Below are positions 1 to 39,623 of a DNA stretch of 64,000 nt, one piece after another. This stretch comes from Epinephelus fuscoguttatus (Eukaryota > Chordata > Actinopteri > Perciformes > Serranidae), in NCBI RefSeq assembly GCF_011397635.1, contig NC_064773.1:31815449-31879448 (forward strand). The letters are read 5' to 3'. Numbering within the stretch: the first letter of the stretch is position 1; each line of letters opens with the position of its first letter. Position numbers and translations under genes: made by a program. The notes beneath the pieces are model-generated. The model saw only the letters and a list, made by a program, of their open reading frames with translations, had not been told where the DNA came from and ran no database searches.

Positions 1-125
1 ACGCCGTTATGCCACCATGGGTCAGGATGGCGTTACCATTAATAACATCAATCACTGAATGAGCTAGCTAGCTCCCACCAGGCCTGGGCGATGCACAATA
101 GAGAGCAATGGTGGCTAGCTAACCA
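1..125. repeat. family A repeat, end fragment
   Basis: Matches 37430-37520 (GCCACCATGGGTCAGG and GAGCTAGCTAGCTCCCACCA). Truncated by the window start. Confidence 0.6.
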
Positions 126-549
126 GCATAGCATGAATACCTTATTAGCTTTGCTGTGGTAACTTAGAGCATAGTACTAGTACTACTGAACTTAAGAGTA
201 AAATTAACTTATAGACTGACAAGTGTAACCAGACAAAAATGTTATCTGCATGTGCTGATAAATGACTAAGCGTTGACATCCCTAACAGCAATACAGATCT
301 TATGTGGAGTTGTTCTCGTGGAAAACATGGTGAGTCTTTTTTTGCTTCCTGTGTGTTATTATTCAGAGGTGACGGTATTTGGTCAAAAACAGGATTTCAG
401 GATCTAAAGCATCTTTCTGAGAGGATTACCAAATATGACATCAGTAGGACAGCACAGCACAACTGGGGTTCCTTCTAGGATGCAGCTTTACTATTTGTGG
501 TTAGTATCTGGGCATCCGATTTTGCTTAGGGATCTTTACACCTAATCCA

Positions 550-725
550 ATTGCTTACATTCTTACTTTATTTTTTTCAATAACTATTTATTTAAATGGA
601 GTCTGGTGGGACTGGGTCTAGTTAAACAAAACAAGAATGTCTGTCTCTGTGGGGATCCTTTCTATAATTTTGTCAGATACATGAAAAAATAATCTGAGCC
701 TGTCAGTGGCAAAATCAAGCACCAG

Positions 726-781
<56 letters not shown>

Positions 782-973
782 TACTTGAACCATGTATCAT
801 CAGTTTTACCCTTTCAGTGTACAAACACATTTGAGAACTGAGACCATGTTGACAATCCTTCCTCCCTCAGTAATGTAGTGATGCAGAAAGGTGCTGACAA
901 CCACTGTTATGTCATAAACATCAGTCTCAGCAGCAGCTGTTGGGACCTCTCCTGTGTACACGTGTATAAGCTC
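550..973 (-). other. probable braf 3' untranslated region with two AATAAA signals
   Basis: If exon 18 is terminal, the transcript continues leftwards. Two minus-strand AATAAA hexamers occur at 587-592 and 567-572. A (GT)n tract interrupts the region at about 728-778. The 3' end is inferred from the hexamers only. Confidence 0.4.
728..779. repeat. (GT)n microsatellite
   Basis: Long uninterrupted GT run just 3' of the braf stop. Confidence 0.95.
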
Positions 974-28425
<27,452 letters not shown>

Positions 28426-28433
<8 letters not shown>

Positions 28434-28560
28434 TTTAAACTGCGAGAAACTGAGTGGAAAATAATAGAGGGAAACGCAGGCTGGTGCTGAGGACAGGAGG
28501 GGGAGACAGAGACGCAGGACGGGTCTCCCAACCAAGCCTCTGGACTGGATGGGTGGCACA
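28426..28560 (-). promoter_or_regulatory. braf 5' UTR/promoter-proximal CpG-rich region with YY1-like motif at the start codon
   Basis: The start codon sits in AAAATGGCGGC (28426-28436, minus strand), matching the YY1 consensus AARATGGCGGC. CpG-dense sequence extends from about 28060 (intron 1) to about 28560, and just upstream the DNA becomes AT-rich (AAT)n. The transcription start cannot be placed. Confidence 0.45.
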
Positions 28561-28607
28561 CAATTACTACTGTTAACTTGCCCCCCAAAATTACTTACAG
28601 CTTATTT

Positions 28608-28760
28608 TTGATAATAATAATAATACTAATAATGATGATGATAATAATAATAACAATAATTATATAATGTATTATTAGTTTTATTATTTTAATTATTATT
28701 ATTATTATTATTACCATCATCATTATTAATAATATTATTAATTCATTAATTAATAATATA
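28608..28760. repeat. (TAA/ATT)n trinucleotide-rich tract
   Basis: Alternating AAT, ATG and ATT triplets upstream of braf, marking the edge of the CpG-rich promoter segment. Confidence 0.8.
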
Positions 28761-28904
28761 TTTCTAATTTTAGCTCACCATTTACTTGCAATTGATTAAA
28801 AAAATACAATTAAAAAATATTTTAAAATAAATATAATTGTAATCGATTACAGTTATTGAGGAAAAATATGTAATTGAATTACACTTAGGGACTGTACTTA
28901 ACTT

Positions 28905-29260
28905 ATCAGAGGAGGAGGAGGGTGGCTGGAGTGTGACCAAAAAGTATCCCAGGAATGAGTCTTAAAACCCTGAGATGAGTTAGCATTTTAGCACTCCTGG
29001 TTCCCTCGTTTTGAAGTCAATGTTTTTTTTTTTTTGAATGGGTTTTTGGTTAAATGTCTGAAATAAGGTTTTTGGTTAACTCAGGCTCAGGAGGTTTTCA
29101 CAATTTGTTCTAATACATGAAATAAATCAATAAATATCCCACTCATGAATTTTGAAGCTTTTGTATGTCTTTAAAAAGATGGTTGCTAACAAGTGGCTAA
29201 ATGAGACTACAGACTGTCATCATGCCTAACATGGCTTTACAGCATCACTGCATTAAGTCA
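28905..29260 (+). repeat. family A repeat, 3' part
   Basis: Begins near CAGGAATGAGTCTTAAAACC and runs to ACTACAGACTGTCATCATG, matching the second half of the copies at 25140-25400 and 29670-29920. Confidence 0.7.
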
Positions 29261-29329
29261 TTAGACTGTGATGTAGTTTATTTATTTTAGTGTCTTTTAC
29301 TTCAGTTCCTGTTGGTTTTGCTGAAGGAC

Positions 29330-29960
29330 AGCTGGCTAAGCATGTTAACATAGCTACTAAAATATAGTGCCCATTGCCCGCTCCCACCAGTCTGCATTGG
29401 TTAGCTAATGTTAGCCTTGGCAGCTCTGCGCTGTGCACCTGCAGGGTCAGGTGGGAGCTTACTAGTGGCGCTGCTGATGTATGATTAATGCTGCTGCCTT
29501 GATGCAAAGGCATGGTGGCCACCCTTTGGTCTCCCCACCAGGTAGCCCCATTGAATAAGCAGCTTCATTTAGCCGTAACGCCCCTTTTCATTGTTTACTA
29601 TGTCAGCACCACTAGCCGTGCTGACACTGCTAATGGTGCCAACAGAGCTAACATAGTTATCAATAGAGTGATCCAGGAATGAGTCCTAAAATCCATAAAT
29701 GAGTTAGCATTTTTGCATTCCTGGTTCCCTCGTCTTAAGTCAGTGTTTTCTTTCTTTGAATGGGTTTTTGGTTTGATGCCTGAAATAAGGTCTGTGGTTA
29801 ACACAAGATTAAGAAACCTTTACATTTTGTTTTAAGAAATAAAATTCATCAGCAAATACACCACCGTGAATTTTGAAGCTTTTGTGTGTCTAAAAAAAAG
29901 GAGTTAACAAGTGGCTAAATGCAGTACATAACATTACACCGAACACAGCTTTACAGCCTC
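29330..29960 (+). repeat. unclassified dispersed repeat (family A), long copy
   Basis: Shares long colinear similarity with 24800-25440, including GGTTAGCTAATGTTAGCC, GGTGGCCACC, GTCAGCACCACTAGCCGTG and GAGTGATCCAGGAATGAGTC. It lies just upstream of braf. Confidence 0.75.
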
Positions 29961-30756
29961 ATTGAGGGGTTACATATTTGAATATTGGGGGGATGTGTAT
30001 CACCCAATTTTTAAGACTGGGCCTCAACATTTTTTCTAAAGGGTGCCAGTCCAAAATCTACCAGCCGCTGGAGGTACTTCTGCTATGTGTAACACTCCAT
30101 AAGAGATGTTCAGCCGATACCCACACGGACATGTCTCCTGAATTCTGGTCCCCTAAATGTCTATTCAAATGTTTTCCCACTACAGAATACAACTAATGCA
30201 GTACAAAATGTTGCAGAACCCCATTAAATACAGATAATTCAGTCCAGTTTCCTGAAGAAAATGTCGGCATTGAATGTTTCTGCAAACCACGAATACAGGA
30301 AGAGACACCTGCAAAGCAGCAGACCACTGCAGACCACTATTTGAGATCGATAAACAACAAAATTGGTTGTGTATTAGCAAGTCATCCCTGACTTTTCCAG
30401 CAGCTTTTCAGCCTCTGGACATGGGTGTTTTTGAACAACCCAATACTGTTTTTCCAAAAGGGATAGTGCCAGAAAAAGCTGTTGTTTTTCACCAAGACAT
30501 TGCTGCATTTCCTGCCCGATTAGCACCATAACCAAGTAGTTTTTGTGCCTAAACCTAACCACGTTAGCCACTGCACCGTTGCAACAAAAAGTTTCAACAT
30601 ATTCACTACATAATATAGAAATGAAACATATCTGTGGTTTTCAATAACATAAATTGCCATTATTTTTTCTAGAGATTGGGTTGATTATTTCAACGGGACT
30701 TGCAGATACTGAAAACTGCCAACATGCAAGTACCTGACAATTATGTATTGTATACA

Positions 30757-31595
30757 TACACCCATTAGCCAAAACATTAAAACTACCGGCAAATGAAGTG
30801 AAAAACATCAGTCATCTCATTACAGTGCAATGTTCTGCTGGAAAATCTTTGGTCCTGGCATTTATGTGGATACCACTTGATGTGCTCCACCCACCCAAAC
30901 ACCAAGTACACCCCCACTTGACAACGGCACTCCACAATGCCAGCAGTCCCCCCCAGCAGGATGATGTGCTGTGTCACACTGCAAATACTGTTCAGGAATG
31001 GCCCAAGGAAGGTGACTAAGAGCTCAAGGCATCCACCTGACCTCAAAATACCCCAGACTCCAATCCAGCATCTGTTGGACGTGCCAGTACCCCAGAGGTA
31101 CCTGCAATCCACTGTAAGAACTCCTTGGATTGGACTTTGCCCTGATCTGTCAAGTCATCGACACAGGACCTCTGGGGGTGTCCTGTGGTGTCTGGCACCT
31201 AGGCGTTGGCAGCTGATCCCTTGAGTCCTGTGGGTTGTGAGGTGAGGTATCGGCATGTCTCATGGATGCTCAATCAGATTGGGGTATGGGTAATCTGGAG
31301 GTCAGGTGGATGCCTTGAGGTCTTTGTCAAGTTCCTGGGGTCATTCCTGAGTAGTTTTTATGGTGTGGCATGGTGCATTGTCCTGCTGGGGAGGTCATTG
31401 CCATCAGCAAGTGCTGTTGCCATAAGGGGGTGTCCTTGGTCTACAACTGTGTTTGGGTGGGTAGAGCGCATCAACTGGCATCCACATGAATGTCTGGACC
31501 CAAGTTTCCCAACATAACATTATATTGTAACAAGATTGATCACTGTAATTCACTTCATTGGTCTGCAGTTTTCAACATTGTGGCTAATTAGTGTA
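30757..31595. mobile_element. fold-back Tc1/mariner derivative (two inverted transposase 3' halves)
   Basis: The plus strand from 30757 reads a Tc1-type 3' half (AMFCWKIFGPGI-like, QQDDVLCHTANTVQEWPKE, then a PNSPDLNPIEHL-like region with shifts). From about 31200 the same half follows in reverse complement to 31595. The ends TACACCCATTAGCC and (reverse) TACACTAATTAGCC are inverted and TA-flanked. Frames are broken. Confidence 0.8.
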
Positions 31596-32910
31596 TTTTT
31601 ATATCCTTTTTGCAACATCTCAGTGTCACTACATTTACATTTATTTAGTTTGACATTTTTTGACATAGATTACATTGTTTATCCAACATTATCGGCTGGA
31701 GTGTTCCACTGGACCCATCAGACCTCAGCAATCTTAAAAACTCCAAATATATATGAGCTAATGAATTTCTACCCAATTCACTACTTCTAACATTAAAAAC
31801 AATGTAGACAAACACATCTAATAATCAGCAATCTTATATTGGAACAAAAGAAAAACAATTAACAGTACTCAAATCAAACAACAAGCTCCCTGGGGACTTG
31901 GTAACCATTTATTGCATACTTCAAGTTGCAGTCTGCAACCTTCCTGTAGGTGGAGCTAGAACCTGATCATTTACTATAACATTATGCTGCCCATACTAAC
32001 AGATATGATCAAAATTATTATTTTGACCATCTATGCACAAGACAGGGCACAGAGACCAACTGATAGTGCAAGACCTGTCTCAGTTAATATTGTACTTTAG
32101 TTTTACTCTGACAAGTCTACAAAAACTGAATTCAAGATCTGTTTGATAGGCAGTAGAAGTCACATCAAAAGTTTTTTTCTGAATTATATTCTTTTCTGTC
32201 CTGTACTGTACCTGTCAGTGGTGACCCAGTGCAGAGTTTTGGGAACTACAGGGATCCACAGCTGACACAAGACTTTGTAAACATCAGTGATGCCAAATTT
32301 TCACAATACCATATTAAATAAATGAGTCATAACTAACATCTGTGTACTGTGTTGTGGTTTCGCTGCAGTGTTTCTGAATAGCAGGCACAAAGAGCTTTGT
32401 AACACTCTGCACATTCCTCACATTGATTTTATTTTGAAAATGTGAAACATGTCTGGTTCTTAAAATCATTTTGCAACCACTCCAATAACAGTTAAGCTAA
32501 CACCAGCTAACAGAGCTGACACGAGGTACAGTATACCTGCAGTAGAAATAGTAGTAATAACATTTGTTATTAATCCATGAATCTAAAAAAGACATGGTCA
32601 TTGGCTCTCAGATGCTTACAGTATTATCATCAGCTTGTTTTAGAACATAAAAGTCACATATTAGTATTTGACTGGCTGTTTGGGACTCCATACTGTTTCA
32701 CCTTCTGTAACTTAAATACAAGAGATCGAACATCAAACAATAAAAGGATGGAATTCACTTTGATACACCCGTCACAGAAAAGCTCCTGACAAAGCAGCAG
32801 GACAGTCCTGACCAAACCAATGGAATTCTCCCAGGATTAACAACCCTCTGCAGAGATGGTGTATACAGTCCGATGCTGTCTGCCTCCAGAAAAACAAAAA
32901 AATAAGCAGC
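31596..32910. other. intergenic/3' flank of mrps33 between braf and mrps33
   Basis: Nothing coding recognised. A minus-strand AATAAA occurs near 32427, about 480 bases past the mrps33 stop, and could be its polyadenylation signal. Confidence 0.4.
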
Positions 32911-33016
32911 TCATTTCTTCTTGGTCGCTCTCTTCCCTTCTCCTTTCTTTGGTTTTCCTTTTCCTCTCAGTTTCCTCAGGCGACGCATCTCCTCCTTGAA
33001 GTCTTCGTGCTCATCT
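32911..33016 (-). CDS. mrps33: mrps33 second coding exon
   Basis: 106 nt encoding [20 protein letters not shown] and the lysine-rich C-terminus to TGA. The acceptor is CCTTCGCAG. Confidence 0.96.
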
Positions 33017-35176
33017 CTGCGAAGGAAAAGCAAACATTTTATTAAAACTTTTACAATGCTAAGTGAGGGTCAGGTCCACATTTATGCTTAAAGATTATCT
33101 TTTCAAATTCTTCTTTACCATTTTTTTTTTTAAAAAATCACCTTTAAGCTACTGGTAATAAAACTCTGGAGTTCCTGCATAGATGTTTCACATTAAAATC
33201 CTTTCTGTAGCTTAACGAGCATAATACCTCTTTGTTCGGATAGGTTTTTAATTTGAAACTCTTGCAGGAAGTAATGAGTTTCATTGACCAATGCTTCACA
33301 AAGATCAGGGGAAAAAAATGGCAAAGTAGAGACAGCAGTATTTGTGTTTATATGCATATATCTTAACCATGCACCAATTGTGAAATTCTGGGCTGATACT
33401 GAAACCCATGTTTAAAATACCAATTTAGCCGACAGCCAATAGCCTATACTGAAGTGTTTTTATATTGTTGCTTATTTTGTTTTTGTTGTTACTTATTCCC
33501 CCTTTTGTGCCGGAAAACAGAGAAATCTACACTATATAAAAATAACTGGACTGTTTTAAACTCATTGAGCTTTCATTAAACTACCTTTGAATGAGCATAA
33601 ATCCAATCATACAAATTTAAAAAAGCATATACTTTAATATAACTTTTCACATAAAAATAACTGCTTCAAAAGCTGTTTTACCATATATATCATAATTCCC
33701 TCTCTAATATGTATTTTATATTGCTGGAAAAAAAAATCTCCTTCAAACAGCTGTATTCATTCAAGTTTCTTGCCAAATTATTTTTTTTTCTAATTTGTCA
33801 TATTGTCAAGAATGTTGTTTTTCCAAACACACCCTGAAATACTGCAATATGTATGTATGTATACATACAAGCAACGATATGAGATTCTCACAGTACGATA
33901 ACCCTCTCAGGAAATATCGAGGTATCACAGTATGGCAGAATATTATCATTATTATTAGTATTATTATTATTATTGTAGGAATGGAAACAGTGGGGTTATT
34001 TTTGACTGAACAAATGTTTTATTACATTAATTGAAACTTGAAACTTTTTTTTATTAAGTCAAGATTGACTGATGCAACCCTTCTTGGAACCATTTTTTTA
34101 TTGGACGTTTGTGTAAAAAGTCTTTGTTTTGAAATTAAAAGGGCCAGTGTGTAAAATGGGTTGAAAACAGTGACATCAGTGGTCAAATTCTAGATTGCAG
34201 GGCTCACTCACTCACCCCTCCCATTGGGTAAATGACGGTGGCCTCATAGGGACAAAAAGCCTTGCACAGACAAGAGTTTTTCAGGAGTAGTTCTATCTAG
34301 CGACGAGGTGAATGTTTATTTAGAAATCTAAACCATGTTACGATATTGTAATGAATCCCTCATGAGCAGGAGACCAAAGGAGCGTTCGGGAAAAAGGCCC
34401 GTTTATTTGAGCACTCCAAAAACTCTGGTAACACTCCAGGGGATAAAAGACTCCGTCCCAAACTCTGATTCTTCTAGCGTAACACACACACTCCATACAC
34501 ACATACTCGTTTACCATACTGAGTGGGGACCCCCCCCCCTCTCTGCTCCGCCAATCTCCAGCCCGCACACTGACTGACAGCGTAGCCTGTAAACAGAGCT
34601 CAGCTGTTTATTTAGCCTAGCGATATCTCCGGACTATAGTAGCTGCAATGGACGACTTTGAACGCGATTTTGAAGAGTTTCTTGTAGCGGACACAGACCC
34701 AGAGCCATACCTGTTTGAGCTGGAGCATACAGATGAGGAACTTAGATGCTGAGCGGGCGAGAAGAGAGGCTGAATCTTCCGCTCCCATTTTGCTGCACAG
34801 AATGGGATTCGGTGCTACTGCTGTCATCGCTGGGGAGATATATCATCAGGAGGAAAAGCGCCGCAGAGAGTGCATCACAAGGAGTGAAGCTGCGTCTTCT
34901 TTTCCTCGCAGATGACGGTTTGGGTTCATTCTCTCCTGTTGCGTGGTAAGTGTGGTCCATTCGCAAACTTTATAACTAAAAAAACTTTTCACTACTCTCT
35001 ATCGACGAACTACTAACACTCTCTGCTGTTTCCTCCTCCTTCTTCCTTCCTTCCGCTGTCTTCATTGGTTCATTTATACACACGAAACGCGTTCTCTGGC
35101 TGGCTGGATTGTCCGCTCGGTCTGCCGTACATACATGGCGGCGCAAGATGGCGACCTCTCTAAAGCAAGGCCCTTG

Positions 35177-35211
<35 letters not shown>

Positions 35212-35483
35212 CATAATTATAAGGCTACGAAAACGAAACGAATTTTATTTTATAGCGATTATACACTTATATAAACATATTAATGGGTAGAATATTCAGA
35301 TTCAGATTTGATAATAAACCATGCCAAATATTACACACTGGCCCTTTAACTAAAATAAAGTTGAGAATCTCCGTCCAGTTGCATTTTTTTTCAGTATCGT
35401 AGATAAGCAAATGTACATGGTATGATAACTGTCAATTTTAATATCACAGTATACCTTAAAGCAGGTATACCGCTACAGCCCGA

Positions 35484-35528
<45 letters not shown>

Positions 35529-35771
35529 ATTATTTAGTAAAAAGGCACAACAGTACCTGAACAGTCCCATGAACCTGAGCTTCTGGGTCAAGGCGTAGTA
35601 AATCTTGTGCTGTGGGTACCAGTCATACACCTCCTTTGTCTTGGCCAGAGGAGTCTCTTTGAACAGCTGCACCACCTTCATAGATTTGGAGTCTGTCGGA
35701 CGCACAACCTCCCCGAAGATCTGTGCGCTCAGTCTGGCCATGCGCACGGCGTAGCTGGACAGACCGGCCAT
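32911..35771 (-). CDS. mrps33: mrps33: mitochondrial small ribosomal subunit protein mS33 (two coding exons)
   Basis: Joined exons 35771-35557 and 33016-32911 give 321 nt, 106 residues plus stop, the same length as human MRPS33. The protein begins [20 protein letters not shown], contains [20 protein letters not shown], and ends in a strongly basic tail ([20 protein letters not shown]) expected to bind 12S rRNA. Splice sites are TTCAG|GTACTG and TTCGCAG|AGATGAG, with the split arginine codon restored across them. The protein belongs to the head of the mitochondrial 28S subunit. It lies between braf and tmem178b, as in human. Reading through the donor at 35557 gives a longer open frame that is intron and should be ignored. 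Confidence 0.97.
33017..33830. other. mrps33 intron 2, no assigned feature
   Basis: AT-rich sequence with poly(T) runs; no repeat or coding similarity recognised. Confidence 0.5.
33830..35480. mobile_element. hAT-like relic split by a TTAA element
   Basis: The left part (33870-33945, AAATATCGAGGTATCACAGT) and the right part (35390-35470, AATATCACAGTATACC) are terminal pieces of a hAT-like repeat separated by the 34139-35345 insertion. This is in mrps33 intron DNA. The boundaries are approximate. Confidence 0.45.
34139..35345. mobile_element. TTAA-flanked DNA element (about 1.2 kb)
   Basis: Inverted ends AAGGGCCAGTGTGTAA and (reverse) AGGGCCAGTGTGTAAT, with TTAA at 34135-34138 and 35346-35349. 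This is consistent with Kolobok or piggyBac. A 34-codon acidic frame (34648-34752) begins [20 protein letters not shown]. It resembles the N-terminus of proteins carried by fish transposons but is cut by a stop; I do not assign it a function. A (TA)n tract lies at about 35179-35207. Confidence 0.7.
35484..35526. repeat. (CA)n microsatellite
   Basis: Uninterrupted CA dinucleotides just downstream of the mrps33 exon donor, inside the intron. Confidence 0.95.
35557..35771 (-). CDS. mrps33: mrps33 first coding exon
   Basis: 215 nt from ATG to the GTACTG donor after GGACTGTTCAG, encoding residues 1-71 and two bases of the next codon. An acceptor (TTTGTTCAG) lies a few bases 5' of the ATG, so transcription starts in an upstream non-coding exon. 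Confidence 0.96.
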
Positions 35772-36034
35772 GACTGCTGAACAAAGCAAAGAAAAGAATT
35801 CAAACTTGGGACAGGTACAACATAAACTCTGTATCACATGAGTGGAACACTGGCTGGGTATGGAACATGTTTTGTATACTATGTTAACATCATCAACAGT
35901 AATCACAATCACAATTTGGCTATACATTTTTGACTTCATGTTTAGAGTGCATCTTGTGATGTATTTCATTAACAGCTCCATACTGACAGGTGTGTTGGCT
36001 AGACAATCACAAGCATTCATGTGAAAGTCAATGT

Positions 36035-36230
36035 CTGGTGTAAATTAGTTGATTTTATTAATTAGTCAATAAATGAAAAGTAAACTGGCAGCTATTTCTT
36101 CATCTTTTAATAATTTCAGTCATTTTTTAAACAAAAACACTAAATATTGTTTGGTTCAAGCATCTCAAATGTGACAATTTGGAGCTTTTTGTCATACATA
36201 ACAGTACGCTGAATATCTATGGGTCAGTTT
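36035..36230. repeat. hAT-N-like repeat, diverged copy
   Basis: Shares AATTAGTCAATAAATGAAAA and TTTGGTTCAAGCATCTCAAA with the 22.9-kb copy. Confidence 0.4.
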
Positions 36231-36439
36231 TCGTTTTATGTCTTTTTAGGGAACACTTTGCAAGTTTAGCAGAACACTAAAATGCTGCTGCTGGTTAAGA
36301 GCAGAGAATATTGTTATTGACCGTTTATGTATGTTGGTCTATAGGTTATTTTTGTCACTCTTCAGTTCAGTAGTAGTACTTACACTATGCAGTGCCATGT
36401 AACACAGAGCTAATAAAGTATTCACGCTACACTGGTTGA

Positions 36440-36710
36440 CTTGATTTGGCTGCTCTGCAATGAGCACTGCCCAGGTTGGGTGGAATTATCACTAGTAGCA
36501 CCATGCCCACTCATGGTGGTGGGAGAGTGTTGCTGTGGAAATATTGTGCCCAGCCTCCGGTCTCCCCACATATTGCCCCATTGAGTAAAGTAATTCATTT
36601 TGATCCAAAAAAACCCTTAACATGGCTAAATATGCTGTTAGCACAGTTAGCAGCATCAGCACAGCTAGTGGTGCAAACATACATTAGTCAACAATGCTAA
36701 AAGGGTTTTG
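36440..36710 (+). repeat. family A repeat, short copy
   Basis: Contains GTCTCCCCACATATTGCCCC and ATTGAGTAAAGTAATTCATT, matching 29530-29570. In mrps33 intron 1. Confidence 0.6.
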
Positions 36711-36779
36711 CGCCTCAATATGACACAACAGCTTCTGAATTTATACCTCTGATGCCGTACCTACAGCATAGGCTCTGCG

Positions 36780-37340
36780 ACGTAACCTACACCGCAGCCT
36801 GACATGCACACAGAAATGTAACTACATGTCTCTATTTATGTAAGCTGAAAACCATTTCCATCAGTGGAAAATAAGCTTTTATTTACTTTTATTTCATAGA
36901 TAAGAAACAATAAATTGTGAAGACAATAAAGCCCCTACAAAATAGCATTTTTCATTTCAAGTCTTGTGTGTGATTTATCCTGGCTTCATATGAGTAAAAG
37001 AAATTTCCAGTAGCCACAAGGCTAATTTATACAATGTAAAATGCCATAGGCTTGTGCTAATAACATTAGCATGTTGTATTTGTGGGGAACATGTGTCCAG
37101 CAAAAGACAAGAGCTTTGTCTGTGAATCATTAGTGAGGCCTACAAGTTATAATGAAGCTGATTTGTGTACTTGTGTTTGAAATTGTCTCACTGTGTCATT
37201 AAATTGTGTTTAATGTGTGTTTTGAATCAACTTAACTTTACAGCACTTCACAGAAACCCCACCGCTGACTTGCAGAGTGACACAGACACACCACTGCACA
37301 AGTACATAATGCTCACAACAGCGTAGGCCATGTATGTAGG
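36780..37340 (+). repeat. unclassified repeat, pairs with 46.7 kb
   Basis: See the inverted copy at 46650-47160. No ends or coding sequence were recognised. It lies in the 5'-UTR intron of mrps33. Confidence 0.7.
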
Positions 37341-37389
37341 CTACAGCTAGGCTCTGAGAGCTGATGCACAAGTATAAATCTGCCTTTAC

Positions 37390-37560
37390 TAACAGGGGCT
37401 ACCGGGGTCACCATGTTTCTGCAATGACACCGTCCTGCCACCATGGGTCAGGCAGGCGTTACCAGTGCTAATCGCCTAATGAGCAGCACCACTAGCTAGC
37501 TCCCACCCAACCCAGGTGGGGCGCAGTAGGCTTAGGGAGTATCACAGCATTACAGTATAG
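37390..37560 (+). repeat. family A repeat, 5' end copy
   Basis: CACCATGGGTCAGGCAGGCG, GAGCAGCACCACTAGCTAGC and the following segment match 1-125. Confidence 0.6.
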
Positions 37561-37838
37561 CAGAATATTTGCAAATCCCGACGATTTGATTTTCAACACC
37601 ATCAAAAATACAGATGCTCCTCTTTCTATTAAACTCATACAGAGATGCTGTTTTGAGGATCTATTGTATTGCAGTGCACATTAGGCGCCACCAGAGGTCG
37701 CTCTCTACTGGTGAAACAGGCAACTGAGCTGAGAAACATGGCGATTGCCAGTGGTCGGAGTATGTTACAGGACTGTAACCAGCCGGGTAGCAAAATGACT
37801 AACAAGACTCATTATGACAGTTTTTGTGACTTTTATTT

Positions 37839-37844
<6 letters not shown>

Positions 37845-37885
<41 letters not shown>
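37845..37885. repeat. (TG)n(AG)n compound microsatellite
   Basis: Short TG run followed by about 17 AG units in mrps33 intron 1. Confidence 0.9.
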
Positions 37886-37889
<4 letters not shown>

Positions 37890-38589
37890 GTTCAGTTGTA
37901 TTTCTCTGTGTTTCTCTTTAAATAACTGGTTGAGGCTGGAGCCCCTTTCCCACTGCACGAAAAACCTGCTAACACTTGCTAACAGCTGGCTTTTTAATAC
38001 AAAGGGAAACGTTACAATCAGCATCCAAACCTAGGTCAAATGACTGCAGTAGTCACAGGCATTTACGGGCTCAAGCTCCGATCTGCAGTAATAGAAATAC
38101 AAAACCAGGATGAATGTGCTTATTTTAGCCCCTATACCGGCAAGATGCAATGATGTGCTACCACAGAACACTGTCTGTCTCCACCCAAGCTGTGCTCAAA
38201 CATCAATCCAAATTAGTCTGCACCGAGTAAGAGAAAGAAAGATTGGACGATTAAGAGATTTATAAGAGATATATAAAAAGAAGTAACTACCTTAACATTT
38301 TCACTGGCTCCATGCTGCTTACTACTGTTTACTGACCTGTTTTCTGGCCTGTCTGTGACATCAAACGTGACACACCAGAACAAAAAAAAGAAAGAAAGAG
38401 ATACTGTTCTGCTGCATAGCCTTGTACACAGCTCTGGTCTACTGGCATTGGGAATGTAGTCTATAGCCTATTTTAAGTGGGTTTTCCTGTGTTTAAAAAC
38501 CTGTGTACATGCACTAATTTGGGTGGAAAAGGGGTATTAGAGGCTAGAGCTTGCATAATGTAACAAACTTGCCGTTGGGGAACTTATTT

Positions 38590-38960
38590 TGGATTTTTTA
38601 ACACAGAAGGAAAGGAGGACTTGGATATGACATATGCAATTTGCAAGGATTGTCATATGAGAATAAAATATTCTGAGAAGACTACGGACATGAGGGCTGA
38701 CCTCACACGCTACCATCCAGAGAGACTGTGTTAGCTGCTGAGAGCTAAGCTAATGCTTAAACCTGCTCCGCTGAAAAATCAACCAACACTGGACACACTT
38801 AGTTTGACAAAACTACCATCCAACTCTGAGAGAGCGAAGAAAATAACAGTCTATCACCTACTTAATGTGCAAAGATCTATGTCCATACAGTGTTGTTGAA
38901 AATGTTACATGCTGAAAACACTGGAACTCAGGTATGTGACTTCATCCTGACATTTTTACA
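38590..38960 (+). pseudogene. hAT (ZBED-like) transposase relic with BED zinc-finger remnant
   Basis: The frame near 38635-38740 reads AICKDCHMRIKYSEKTTD then MRADLTRYHPE, the C-X2-C ... H-X4-H pattern of a BED finger. A stop follows, then LKPAPLKNQPTLDTLSLTKL. The segment 38760-38960 also matches 14930-15150. Confidence 0.7.
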
Positions 38961-38999
38961 CCAACACAGCTGGATATATATACATGGTTACATTTGATT

Positions 39000-39600
39000 G
39001 AATTTAAAAATAAAAGTCAATCGCAAAAAAAAAAAAAAAGTGAATTGTGCCTGAGCTCAGTTTCATTTAAATAGATGCATTTGTTTAATGTAAATTACAT
39101 CTTGTTTTGGTTTTAGGCTTTATGAATTTAAAGTGTGCAATAGGAAAAGTGAAACAAATTTTGTCTGTTTATTACAGGAAATTAAATGATTTTATTTACA
39201 TGTATGGTGATCTTACATTTGAGCAAAAAATATGTAATATTATTATTTACAATGAAACTAGCAAGCAATCCTACACGGCAGTTCAAGACACTCTAAAATT
39301 TGTCATCATTGTGATGATCAAAGATCAGACAAATTTGGTAGAAAATATATGCGAAGCCGTGTCTAAAATTGAAAAGACTCTTAAAAAGAACAAAAAAGAT
39401 CACTATTGTTATTCTGATGAATGTTTGTCTGTTCATATATTACAACTTTGACACTGACTTACCGTTCTGAGTCAGTGTTATGGATATGCTTTTAGTATTT
39501 TAGTCGTCATATTAAGGCCAGACTTAGATGTTTTCATTCACTAATCCCTTGATGAGAACCCACCATGCACCAACATGATGACTGACAGAGCTTCATGTGT
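39000..39600. other. no assigned feature
   Basis: A poly(A) run (about 39026-39040) and an open frame at 39107-39451 (about 110 residues, starting at a TTG/ATG near 39110). That product has no recognisable motif and a repeat-like Lys-rich end. I see no support for a gene. Confidence 0.4.
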
Positions 39601-39623
39601 TCAGTACCAACACGGTGTCTTAC

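Noticed and set aside
618..830. Open frame with a long Thr-His run
   Set aside because: It is the (GT)n microsatellite read on the minus strand; no conserved flanks.
35391..36020. 209-codon frame covering mrps33
   Set aside because: Only 35557-35771 is exon; the N-terminal and C-terminal extensions are 5' UTR/intron, and the tail translates a CA microsatellite.
39107..39451. About 110-residue open frame
   Set aside because: No recognisable domain, AT-rich, next to hAT relic sequence; not supported as a gene.
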